Positions 1 through 4,689 are shown, counted from the stretch's first letter. The stretch is 6,287 nt of DNA from an uncultured Actinomycetes bacterium (GCA_903930195.1 CAIYXH010000265.1:1-6287), one strand, 5' to 3'. Made by a program: numbers and translations. The notes: generated by a model from the letters alone, not told the origin.

Positions 1-34
1 ATGGCCTCGATCCTAGCGGCGGGCCGGTTAGCGG

Positions 35-1114
35 ATGCGCCTCGTGGGAACACCCCTCTCCATGAGCCAGAGCATGATCGCATTGCTCATCGAGCACGGC
101 GAGGAACATGGCCAGGTGAACATGACCGAGTTCGAGGAGGTCGTGGCCAAGCTGGAGCTCGACGACGAGGAGACCGAAAAGCTCCTCGAGGATCTCGAGG
201 AGCGCCACATCGAGATCAGCGACGATGCCGCGCGCGCCATCCCGGGCGACCACGGCGAGGTCGAGTACACGAACGACGCGCTCGCCGGGATGACGACCGA
301 CACGCTGCAGCTCTTCCTCAACGAGATCGGCCGCTACCCGCTGCTCACCGCGGCCCAGGAGGTCGAGCTCGCGAAGCGGATCGAACGCGGTGACCAGCAG
401 GCCAAGGAGCGGATGATCAACTCCAACCTGCGGCTCGTCGTCTCGATCGCGAAGCGCTACCAGGGTCACGGCCTCACCCTGCTCGACCTGATCCAGGAGG
501 GCATCATCGGCCTGATCCGCGCCGCCGAGAAGTTCGACTGGCGCAAGGGCTTCAAGTTCTCGACCTACGCCACGTGGTGGATCAAGCAGGCGATCCAGCG
601 CGGCGTCGCGAACCGCGCCCGCACGATCCGCCTCCCGGTGCACGTGATCGAGCGCGAGCAGAAGATCCTCCGCACCGAGCGCGAGCTGACGGCCAAGACC
701 GGTCGGATGCCGACCGAGGAGGAGACCGCCGCGGCGACCAAGCTCTCCGTCAAGCACGTCCGCGAGGTGCACCGCGCCGCGCGCGCCGTGACCTCGCTCG
801 ACCGTCCGCTCGGCGACGACGACTCCGCCCAGCTCGGCGACCTGATGGCGAACGACGAGGAAGGCCCGGCCGAGCAGGTCGAGGTCGAGCTGACGAACGC
901 CGCCCTCCGCCGCGCGATCGCCGACCTGCCCGAGCGCGAGCAGCGGATCGTGACGCTGCGCTACGGCCTCGACGACGACGCAAAGCCCGCCTCGCTCGAG
1001 GAGGTCGGCCAGATCCTCGGCATCACCCGCGAGCGCGTCCGCCAGATCGAAGCCGACGCCCTCCGTCGCCTCGCCGAGTGGCGCGAGTTCGAGGGGCTGA
1101 GACACTCGGCTTAG
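35..1114 (+). CDS. RNA polymerase sigma factor, sigma-70 family (primary RpoD/SigA type)
   Basis: This protein directs core RNA polymerase to -35/-10 promoters. Counting from the ATG at 35 (359 aa), residues ~14-62 are an acidic helical segment resembling region 1.1. Region 1.2 begins at DTLQLFLNEIGRYPLL (89-104). Region 2 contains NLRLVV, DLIQEG and the -10 recognition/melting helix around KFSTYATWWIKQAI, with the Trp pair at 181-182, followed by RTIRLPVH. Region 3 is acidic and linker-like. Region 4.2 is a helix-turn-helix (ASLEEVGQILGITRERVRQ, from residue 319). All regions are intact. The presence of regions 1.1 and 1.2 favours a primary or primary-like factor over an ECF sigma, but actinobacteria often carry several such paralogues, so the rpoD symbol is withheld. 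The start is uncertain: a TAG at 29-31 makes 35 the first possible ATG, while ATG 62 (350 aa) and GTG 44 are also in frame. No convincing ribosome binding site precedes any of them. Confidence 0.93.
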   Translation: MRLVGTPLSMSQSMIALLIEHGEEHGQVNMTEFEEVVAKLELDDEETEKLLEDLEERHIEISDDAARAIPGDHGEVEYTNDALAGMTTDTLQLFLNEIGRYPLLTAAQEVELAKRIERGDQQAKERMINSNLRLVVSIAKRYQGHGLTLLDLIQEGIIGLIRAAEKFDWRKGFKFSTYATWWIKQAIQRGVANRARTIRLPVHVIEREQKILRTERELTAKTGRMPTEEETAAATKLSVKHVREVHRAARAVTSLDRPLGDDDSAQLGDLMANDEEGPAEQVEVELTNAALRRAIADLPEREQRIVTLRYGLDDDAKPASLEEVGQILGITRERVRQIEADALRRLAEWREFEGLRHSA

Positions 1115-1116
1115 GA

Positions 1117-1133
1117 TCAGACCTCTGGTCTGA
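1117..1133. repeat. Short hairpin TCAGACC-TCT-GGTCTGA
   Basis: A perfect 7-bp inverted repeat with a 3-nt loop, starting 2 nt after the sigma factor stop codon. One mismatch later, two more pairs can form. It has no T-tract, so terminator function is doubtful. Its arms (CAGACC/GGTCTG) echo the core of the neighbouring 1154-1176 palindrome. Confidence 0.6.
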
Positions 1134-1153
1134 CCCAGGGGTCTAAAGCGGAC

Positions 1154-1176
1154 GGGACAGACCTGAGGTCAGTCCC
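1154..1176. repeat. REP-like palindrome GGGACAGACC...GGTCAGTCCC
   Basis: The GGGAC/GTCCC and GACC/GGTC arms pair around a TGA loop, with a single A-A mismatch. The arms match the GGGACAG...CTGTCCC pattern of the repeat cluster at 3169-3368, so this is probably a solitary, diverged copy of the same family, again in a gap between convergent genes. Confidence 0.6.
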
Positions 1177-1185
1177 TCATGAGGA

Positions 1186-1204
1186 GACCGGGCGTGGCCC
1201 GGTC
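1186..1204. repeat. GC-rich hairpin between convergent genes
   Basis: GACCGGGC-GTG-GCCCGGTC is a perfect 8-bp stem with a 3-nt loop, five nucleotides beyond the stop codon of the minus-strand YjbQ gene. No run of T follows on either strand, so it is not a canonical intrinsic terminator. It could still block 3' exonucleases or mark the 3' ends of both convergent transcripts. Confidence 0.55.
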
Positions 1205-1209
1205 GCGGC

Positions 1210-1662
1210 TCAGGGCCCGACGACTTTGACGAGCCAGCGCCGGTCGCGCTCGCGGTCGAGCTCGAGGAAGAGGATCCGCTGCCAACGGCCGAGCTGGAGC
1301 TCGGTGTCCATCAGCGGGATCGACTCGCTCGCGGAGCCGAGCACCATCGACATGCAGTGCGAGTGGCCGTTGCCGACCTCCATGTCCTCCTCGCAGATGT
1401 TCTCGGTGCGCCGGTCCCAGTCGTCGTGCGCGTAGTACGTGTCGTGCGGCACGAGCCGGCGGAGCAGGGCGGAGAAGTCCTCGAACATCCCGCTCTCGAA
1501 CTCGTTCACCCGGACGCAGCAGGTGGTGTGCGGCGAGTAGACGACGCAGATGCCGTCGCTGATCCCCGACTCCTCGACGATGGCCTTGACCTCGTCGGTG
1601 ATGTCGGTCACATGGAGACCGCCGGTCGTGCGGAAGTGCCGCTCGCTCTGGAAGACCTTCAC
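1210..1662 (-). CDS. YjbQ/UPF0047 family protein (secondary thiamine-phosphate synthase-like)
   Basis: This is a single-domain protein of the YjbQ (UPF0047) family. Members are annotated as secondary thiamine-phosphate synthases because some complement thiE mutants; the true physiological role is unsettled. From the chosen GTG start it is 150 aa, near the family's usual ~140. Family landmarks are visible: SPHTTCCVRVNEFESG (43-58), YYAHDDW (76-82), the NGHSH segment (98-102), LGSASESIPL (108-117) and LQLGRWQRILFLELD (122-136). The conserved histidines (45, 79, 100, 102) and Glu134 are intact. The reading frame stays open up to 1752, but the extra N-terminus is unlike the family and would run into the tRNA promoter. 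GTG at 1662 (VKVFQSE) sits where family members begin. A TAGACT box lies 8 nt upstream, suggesting a leaderless start. The gene converges on the sigma factor gene and diverges from the tRNA. Confidence 0.88.
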   Translation of the reverse strand: MKVFQSERHFRTTGGLHVTDITDEVKAIVEESGISDGICVVYSPHTTCCVRVNEFESGMFEDFSALLRRLVPHDTYYAHDDWDRRTENICEEDMEVGNGHSHCMSMVLGSASESIPLMDTELQLGRWQRILFLELDRERDRRWLVKVVGP

Positions 1663-1670
1663 GGCGTGCG

Positions 1671-1701
1671 AGTCTAGACGAAGAGGCCCATGCGCCCGCA
1701 A
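1671..1701 (-). promoter_or_regulatory. Putative promoter of the YjbQ gene
   Basis: On the minus strand, TTGCGG (1696-1701) is followed after 17 nt by TCTAGA (1673-1678), which overlaps TAGACT (1671-1676). TAGACT lies 8 nt before the GTG start, so transcription would begin at or within about 1 nt of the start codon. The match to consensus is modest; no upstream element is visible. Confidence 0.4.
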
Positions 1702-1720
1702 GGAGATCCGCCACAAGCCG

Positions 1721-1749
1721 CTGAAACCGCTTCGCCGGTGCGGTACGGT
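1721..1749 (+). promoter_or_regulatory. Putative tRNA promoter
   Basis: CTGAAA (1721-1726; four of six matches to TTGACA) is separated by 17 nt from TACGGT (1744-1749; fits TAnnnT). Transcription would start near 1756-1758, only 1-3 nt before the mature tRNA 5' end, leaving a very short 5' leader for RNase P. The position and spacing are good, and the hexamers are imperfect. Confidence 0.5.
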
Positions 1750-1758
1750 CACCGCGGC

Positions 1759-1832
1759 GGGCCCGTAGCTCAGCTGGTTAGAGCAGGCGACTCATAATCG
1801 CTTGGTCCTTGGTTCGAATCCAAGCGGGCCCA
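1759..1832 (+). tRNA. tRNA-Ile2 (anticodon CAT, read as lysidine-AU)
   Basis: The 74-nt cloverleaf folds without mismatch: acceptor GGGCCCG/CGGGCCC, D-stem GCTC/GAGC, anticodon stem GGCGA/TCGCT (one G-T pair), T-stem CTTGG/CCAAG with TTCGAAT loop, discriminator A. The anticodon CAT is at 1793-1795 in loop CTCATAA. Three species share this anticodon. Initiator tRNA is excluded because the first acceptor pair is G-C and the anticodon stem lacks three G-C pairs next to the loop. Identity as isoleucine-2 rests on the anticodon arm and variable loop, which from memory match E. coli ileX/ileY closely (AGGCGACTCATAATCGCT, then TGGTC), and on C4-G69 and C5-G68, pairs known to help TilS recognition. 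Elongator tRNA-Met has a different anticodon stem. TilS would convert C34 to lysidine so that the tRNA reads AUA. The 3' CCA is not encoded and must be added by tRNA nucleotidyltransferase. Confidence 0.9.
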
Positions 1833-1837
1833 TTCGC

Positions 1838-1843
1838 TAGGTT
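1838..1843 (+). promoter_or_regulatory. Putative -10 box (TAGGTT) of the acidic-tail gene
   Basis: TAGGTT fits TAnnnT and lies exactly 7 nt before ATG 1851, the spacing expected for a leaderless mRNA. Any -35 would fall inside the tRNA T-arm (about 1815-1820, CGAATC), which does not resemble TTGACA. The gene may instead be transcribed with the tRNA. Confidence 0.35.
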
Positions 1844-1850
1844 CCGGGCG

Positions 1851-2186
1851 ATGGCTGACAATCCCTACTCCGTCGGCGACCGAGTGCTGGTCTCGCGCGC
1901 CCAGAACGGAGAAGACCACGAGGAGGCAGTTGTGAGGGACGCCCACGTGCTCCTGATCGGAGAGGAGACCCGGCCGATCGTCGTCGCCGAGCTGGCGGAT
2001 GGCGAGCGGCTCTACCTGACCGCGACCAAGCCGAACGTGCTGCCGCTGCCGGTCGCAGAGGTGGAAGAGGACGACGACGACCTCGACCTGGACGACGACG
2101 AGTTCGGCGGCGATGACGACGACGAGGACGGCCTCGGAGGATGGGACTCCGACGAGGGCGAGCTCGACGCGGACGACCTCGACTAG
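1851..2186 (+). CDS. Small protein with highly acidic C-terminal tail, function unknown
   Basis: I do not recognise this 111-aa protein. Residues ~1-68 (PYSVGDRVLVSRAQNGEDHE... to ...LTATKPNVLPLPV) look like a compact beta-rich domain; the GDRVLV opening resembles an SH3- or KOW-like barrel, but this is only an impression. Residues 70-111 are 26 Asp/Glu out of 42, with DDDD runs and Gly/Leu/Trp interruptions, so this tail is probably disordered and strongly negative. No signal peptide, membrane segment or cysteine is present, so a soluble cytoplasmic protein is expected. Acidic tails of this kind occur on proteins that mimic nucleic acid or bind basic partners, but no partner can be named. 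It starts 18 nt after the tRNA and ends 10 nt before pdxS. No Shine-Dalgarno is visible, and a TAGGTT box sits 7 nt before the ATG. Codon use matches its neighbours. Confidence 0.75.
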   Translation: MADNPYSVGDRVLVSRAQNGEDHEEAVVRDAHVLLIGEETRPIVVAELADGERLYLTATKPNVLPLPVAEVEEDDDDLDLDDDEFGGDDDDEDGLGGWDSDEGELDADDLD

Positions 2187-2189
2187 AAT
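2184..2189 (+). promoter_or_regulatory. Putative -10 box (TAGAAT) of pdxS
   Basis: TAGAAT matches TATAAT at five of six positions and lies exactly 7 nt before ATG 2197, implying a leaderless pdxS transcript. Its first three bases are the stop codon of the upstream gene. No good -35 is present at 17-18 nt; the region there is AGCTCG. Confidence 0.5.
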
Positions 2190-2196
2190 CGACCGC

Positions 2197-3081
2197 ATGC
2201 ACGAAGTCGGAACCATGCGGGTGAAGGGCGGTCTCGCCGAGATGCTCAAGGGCGGCGTGATCATGGACGTCGTCGATGCCGAGCAGGCGAAGATCGCGGA
2301 GGAGGCCGGTGCGTGCGCCGTCATGGCGCTCGAGCGCGTCCCTGCCGACATCCGCCGCGACGGTGGTGTCGCCCGGATGTCCGACCCGGAGATGATCCAG
2401 GGGATCCAGGAGGCGGTGACGATCCCGGTCATGGCCAAGTGCCGGATCGGGCACTTCGCGGAGGCTCAGATCCTCCAGGCGCTCGAGATCGATTACATCG
2501 ACGAGTCCGAGGTGCTGACCCCGGCCGACCTCGCGCATCACGTCGACAAGTGGGCGTTCACCGTCCCGTTCGTCTGCGGCTCGACGAACCTCGGCGAGGC
2601 GCTCCGGCGCATTGCGGAGGGCGCGGCGATGATCCGTACGAAGGGCGAGGCCGGCACCGGCGACGTCGTCAACGCGGTCTCGCACATGCGCGCCGTCTAC
2701 GGCGGCATCCGCCGTCTCGGCGCCCTACGCCCCGAGGAGCTCTACGCCGAGGCGAAGGAGCTCCGCGCTCCGTACGACCTCGTCCGCTGGGTCGCCGAGA
2801 ACGGCCGCCTGCCGGTCGTCACCTTCACCGCCGGCGGCATCGCGACCCCAGCTGACGCTGCGCTCTGCATGCAGCTCGGCGCGGACGGCGTCTTCGTCGG
2901 CTCCGGCATCTTCAAGTCGGGCGATCCCGCGAAGCGCGCCCGCGCGATTGTCGAGTCGACGACGCACTACAACGATCCGGACGTCCTCGCCCGTGTCTCG
3001 ACCGGCCTCGGCGAGGCCATGGTCGGCATCTCCACGCAGTCGCTCGAGCCGAGCGAGCTGCTGGAAACCCGCGGCTGGTAG
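2197..3081 (+). CDS. pdxS: Pyridoxal 5'-phosphate synthase lyase subunit PdxS
   Basis: PdxS builds PLP from ribose 5-phosphate, glyceraldehyde 3-phosphate and ammonia. The ammonia comes from the glutaminase partner PdxT within a 12+12 complex (DXP-independent route). The 294-aa product has the usual length and a complete (beta/alpha)8 barrel. Catalytic positions coincide in number with B. subtilis PdxS: Asp24, Lys81 (first Schiff base, in MAKCRIGHF), Asp102 (YIDESEVLTPAD) and Lys149 (MIRTKGEAGTGD). The phosphate-binding segments TAGGIATPADAA and GADGVFVGSGIFKS are intact, and the protein ends ETRGW as usual. The start at ATG 2197 (MHEVGTMRVKGGLAEML) is chosen from this numbering; ATG 2215 is a weaker alternative. 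A TAGAAT box 7 nt upstream, with no Shine-Dalgarno, suggests a leaderless mRNA. No pdxT follows; the next gene is convergent, so pdxT must lie elsewhere. Small departures from the usual sequence (GSTNLGEA, VTFTAGG) avoid the catalytic residues. Confidence 0.97.
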   Translation: MHEVGTMRVKGGLAEMLKGGVIMDVVDAEQAKIAEEAGACAVMALERVPADIRRDGGVARMSDPEMIQGIQEAVTIPVMAKCRIGHFAEAQILQALEIDYIDESEVLTPADLAHHVDKWAFTVPFVCGSTNLGEALRRIAEGAAMIRTKGEAGTGDVVNAVSHMRAVYGGIRRLGALRPEELYAEAKELRAPYDLVRWVAENGRLPVVTFTAGGIATPADAALCMQLGADGVFVGSGIFKSGDPAKRARAIVESTTHYNDPDVLARVSTGLGEAMVGISTQSLEPSELLETRGW

Positions 3082-3087
3082 TCGCCA

Positions 3088-3112
3088 GAGGCATGGGCGA
3101 AGCCCATGCCTC
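3088..3112. repeat. Perfect 11-bp hairpin with GAA loop, just after pdxS
   Basis: GAGGCATGGGC-GAA-GCCCATGCCTC starts 6 nt after the pdxS stop. The stem is perfect, and the apex contains GCGAAGC, a sequence known to form an unusually stable DNA mini-hairpin. There is no T-tract downstream (GCGAAACC follows), so classical intrinsic termination is not supported; 3'-end protection or a pause signal is possible. Confidence 0.7.
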
Positions 3113-3125
3113 GCGAAACCGGACG

Positions 3126-3146
3126 GGGACGGATACAGCCCGTCCC
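3126..3146. repeat. Degenerate palindrome GGGACGG...CCGTCCC
   Basis: A 7-bp perfect stem around a 7-nt loop (ATACAGC). It keeps the GGGAC/GTCCC ends of the repeat family that follows and may be a decayed copy. A separate 6-bp hairpin, GCCGCG-ACAA-CGCGGC, lies immediately downstream at 3148-3163. Confidence 0.5.
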
Positions 3147-3168
3147 TGCCGCGACAACGCGGCTCGCT

Positions 3169-3202
3169 TTCGTAGGGACAGGTCTTCAGACCTGTCCCGG
3201 TT
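3169..3202. repeat. REP-like repeat, copy 1 (direct partner of 3335-3368)
   Basis: This 34-bp unit (TTCGTAGGGACAGG...CCTGTCCCGGTT) is 33/34 identical to the unit at 3335-3368. Its core, GGGACAGGTC-TTCA-GACCTGTCCC (3175-3198), is a perfect 10-bp stem. Reading rightward it is followed by GGTTTTCC, so it might act as a weak terminator for pdxS. Confidence 0.85.
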
Positions 3203-3223
3203 TTCCGCTGCGGCGCAAAAAGC

Positions 3224-3256
3224 AGGGACTGTCCCCCGAAGGGGGCCTGTCCCGAC
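3224..3256 (+). repeat. REP-like repeat, copy 2 (inverted partner of 3284-3320)
   Basis: The unit AGGGACTGTC...GGGGCCTGTCCCGAC has GGGAC/GTCCC outer arms and an inner CCCCC-GAA-GGGGG hairpin (3233-3245). Its two conserved ends, of 10 and 15 nt, recur exactly in reverse orientation at 3284-3320, while the apex differs. Confidence 0.8.
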
Positions 3257-3283
3257 GTTCGCCTGGCAGCGCCACCCGCGTCG

Positions 3284-3320
3284 GTCGGGACAGGCCCCGG
3301 CGTCGCCGGCGACAGTCCCT
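3284..3320 (-). repeat. REP-like repeat, copy 3 (inverted copy of 3224-3256)
   Basis: On the minus strand this reads AGGGACTGTC, then a variable apex built on CCGGC-GAC-GCCGG, then GGGGCCTGTCCCGAC. The 10-nt and 15-nt ends are identical to copy 2, and only the loop region has diverged. Copies 2 and 3 therefore form a head-to-head pair 27 bp apart. Confidence 0.8.
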
Positions 3321-3334
3321 AGAGATTTCGACTC

Positions 3335-3368
3335 TTCGTAGGGACAGGTCTTCAGGCCTGTCCCGGTT
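3335..3368. repeat. REP-like repeat, copy 4 (direct repeat of 3169-3202)
   Basis: This has one base difference from copy 1 (A to G at 3355), converting a stem pair to G-T when read as RNA. The core GGGACAGGTC-TTCA-GGCCTGTCCC is at 3341-3364. It ends 6 bp before the stop codon of the minus-strand reductase gene, so it would lie in that mRNA's immediate 3' end. Confidence 0.85.
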
Positions 3369-3374
3369 GTCGGC

Positions 3375-4559
3375 CTACCGCAGCCCGCCGCGCTCGTGGT
3401 GGGCCTTGAAGAAGTTCTCCGAGCCCGCCGTCGCCATCGCGGCCGAGGCGCTGATCTCCAGGCACAGCGCCGCTCCGGCCACGATCTGGGCGAAGCGGTA
3501 GACCTTCCCGGGGCCCGCGCAGTCGATTGACGCGAGCCAGTCGCGCGCGGAGGGGAGGGTGGTGCCGCCGCCGACGGTGCCGACTTCGATCCCGCTGAGG
3601 CGGATCGAGGCGTGCAGGCCGCCTTCGACGCGGCGGGCGGTTCCGTGCGCCATCGACGAGGTGCCGACCATGCCGAGATCCTGGCCCGTGGCGGCGAAGA
3701 TCGCCGCCACCGCGGTCGCCGGCGTGAACGCGACCGACTGCATGCCCGAGGCGACCGCGCCGTGCGTGCCGGCCCAGGAGAGCGCTTCGAGGTCGACGGC
3801 GGTCGTGTGCAGCACGCGCTCGAGTTGGCTGTCGGACAGAAAGGCCTCGGCGACGACGGTCTTGCCGTGCCCGGAGCCGAAGTACTCGTGCGACGGCTTC
3901 TTGTCGCCGCCCATGTTCGCCTCGAGCACGGCGCGCTCGGGCTTCACCGGCGCGCGCTGCATCACGTAGCCCATGTTCAGGGCGTAGGCGTTGCGCGTCA
4001 TCATGTTCGGCCCGACGGCGTCCCCGGTCGTCCAGCGCCAGAGGACGTGACACATCGGCCCGACCACGTGGGTGCGCACCTCGCGCAGCTTCGCGTGGCG
4101 GGAGAGCGTGGTGTCGTCGGAGTCGGCGAGCCATGCCTGGAAGGCGGGCAGCTCGGCCTCGACCCAGCGGGCGAGCTCGATCGCCTCGGAGGCGTCGGCG
4201 CAGACGAAGCAGGAGGCGCGCGTGATCCGGTCGGCGAGGACGTGGGTGCGGATCGTCCCGGCCGCGGTGGAACCGCGCGTCATCGAGAGCGTGAGGCTGC
4301 CCTCGGTGTGCGCGAGCGGCACGTGGAGCGCCTCGGTCGAGCGTCCGGTCTCGATCAGCGCGCCCGCGTCGTCGAGCGCATAGCTCCCGAGCTCGAGCTC
4401 GACGGGGCACGCCGAGACGGGGATGATCGCGACGCCGACGAGCGCCTCCGCGGCCTGCGCGAACGGCTCGAGGTCGACGGAGGTGACGAGGCCGTCGACC
4501 CCCATCAGCTCCTGCCGAGCCCGGATCGAGTCCGGATCGTTCTTCCGTGGCCAGCGCAC
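3375..4559 (-). CDS. Hydroxymethylglutaryl-CoA reductase homologue (divergent)
   Basis: HMG-CoA reductase reduces HMG-CoA to mevalonate with NAD(P)H, the committed step of the mevalonate isoprenoid route. The 394-aa product carries the family's motifs in order: VPLAHTEGSLTLSMTRG (80-96; catalytic Glu86), TTGDAVGPNMMT (177-188; dinucleotide-binding DAMGMNM equivalent), EANMGGDKKPS (213-223; catalytic Lys220), ATGQDLGM (290-297; catalytic Asp294), GTVGGGTTLPS (327-337), and a C-terminal KAHHERGG with candidate catalytic His387. Spacing between these residues is close to that of human HMGR (E559, K691, D767, H866). There is no membrane anchor, as in other prokaryotic enzymes. The first ~75 residues are divergent: the usual ENVIG-type motif reads EALVG (38-42), and the usual PVGVAGPL segment is absent. 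The GTG start at 4559 is supported by a TAGGCT box 7 nt upstream; ATG at 4505 is an alternative that would lose only 18 residues. No other mevalonate gene is nearby. Substrate is inferred from the motifs. Confidence 0.87.
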   Translation of the reverse strand: MRWPRKNDPDSIRARQELMGVDGLVTSVDLEPFAQAAEALVGVAIIPVSACPVELELGSYALDDAGALIETGRSTEALHVPLAHTEGSLTLSMTRGSTAAGTIRTHVLADRITRASCFVCADASEAIELARWVEAELPAFQAWLADSDDTTLSRHAKLREVRTHVVGPMCHVLWRWTTGDAVGPNMMTRNAYALNMGYVMQRAPVKPERAVLEANMGGDKKPSHEYFGSGHGKTVVAEAFLSDSQLERVLHTTAVDLEALSWAGTHGAVASGMQSVAFTPATAVAAIFAATGQDLGMVGTSSMAHGTARRVEGGLHASIRLSGIEVGTVGGGTTLPSARDWLASIDCAGPGKVYRFAQIVAGAALCLEISASAAMATAGSENFFKAHHERGGLR

Positions 4560-4566
4560 GGCTCGC

Positions 4567-4572
4567 AGCCTA
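4567..4572 (-). promoter_or_regulatory. Putative -10 box (TAGGCT) of the HMG-CoA reductase gene
   Basis: On the minus strand, TAGGCT (fits TAnnnT) is followed by exactly 7 nt and then the GTG start, so the mRNA would be leaderless. No recognisable -35 lies at 17 nt (CGCCCG). It sits back-to-back with the csp promoter. Confidence 0.4.
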
Positions 4573-4605
4573 CTCAGCCGCTCCGGCGGCGGGCGCTTCG
4601 GACGG

Positions 4606-4635
4606 TTGCAAATCGCCGCGAAGCTCGGTTATGCT
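4606..4635 (+). promoter_or_regulatory. Putative csp promoter
   Basis: TTGCAA (4606-4611) is separated by 18 nt from TATGCT (4630-4635). This is the best -35/-10 pair in the window. It would give a 5' leader of about 48 nt before the TTG start, much shorter than the long thermosensing leader of E. coli cspA. Confidence 0.55.
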
Positions 4636-4675
4636 CGCGCCAATTCCGAGCAGCTGCCGGAAGTGGTCACGCAAG

Positions 4676-4681
4676 AAGGAG
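4676..4681 (+). promoter_or_regulatory. Shine-Dalgarno (AAGGAG) fixing the csp TTG start
   Basis: A strong AAGGAG lies 8 nt before TTG 4690. Upstream ATG codons open in the same frame (for example 4423), but those would place the cold-shock domain behind a long unrelated N-terminus overlapping the reductase gene. This site decides for the TTG start. Confidence 0.75.
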
Positions 4682-4689
4682 CACGTGAG

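Noticed and set aside
1663..1752. Longer N-terminus for the YjbQ protein (start at 1752)
   Set aside because: The extra 30 residues do not resemble the family and overlap the likely tRNA promoter. GTG 1662 gives the family's N-terminus.
1759..1832. Initiator or elongator tRNA-Met
   Set aside because: The first acceptor pair is G-C and the anticodon stem lacks the three G-C pairs of an initiator. The anticodon arm matches tRNA-Ile2 rather than elongator Met.
3169..3368. Possible CRISPR array
   Set aside because: The units are palindromic, differ in type and orientation, and have unequal spacing (21, 27 and 14 bp) with no uniform spacers and no cas genes nearby.
3106..3501. A 131-codon frame running through the repeat cluster
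   Set aside because: It consists mostly of the palindromic repeats read as codons and then enters the antisense of the reductase gene. There is no start signal or family resemblance.
3612..4688. A 358-codon plus-strand open frame opposite the HMG-CoA reductase gene
   Set aside because: Its translation is Arg/Gly/Ala/His-rich without any recognisable domain, and it mirrors the codon bias of the real minus-strand gene.
4636..4689. Cold-responsive riboswitch-like leader of csp
   Set aside because: The predicted leader is only about 48 nt, and I see no long alternative stem or cold-box-like element in it.
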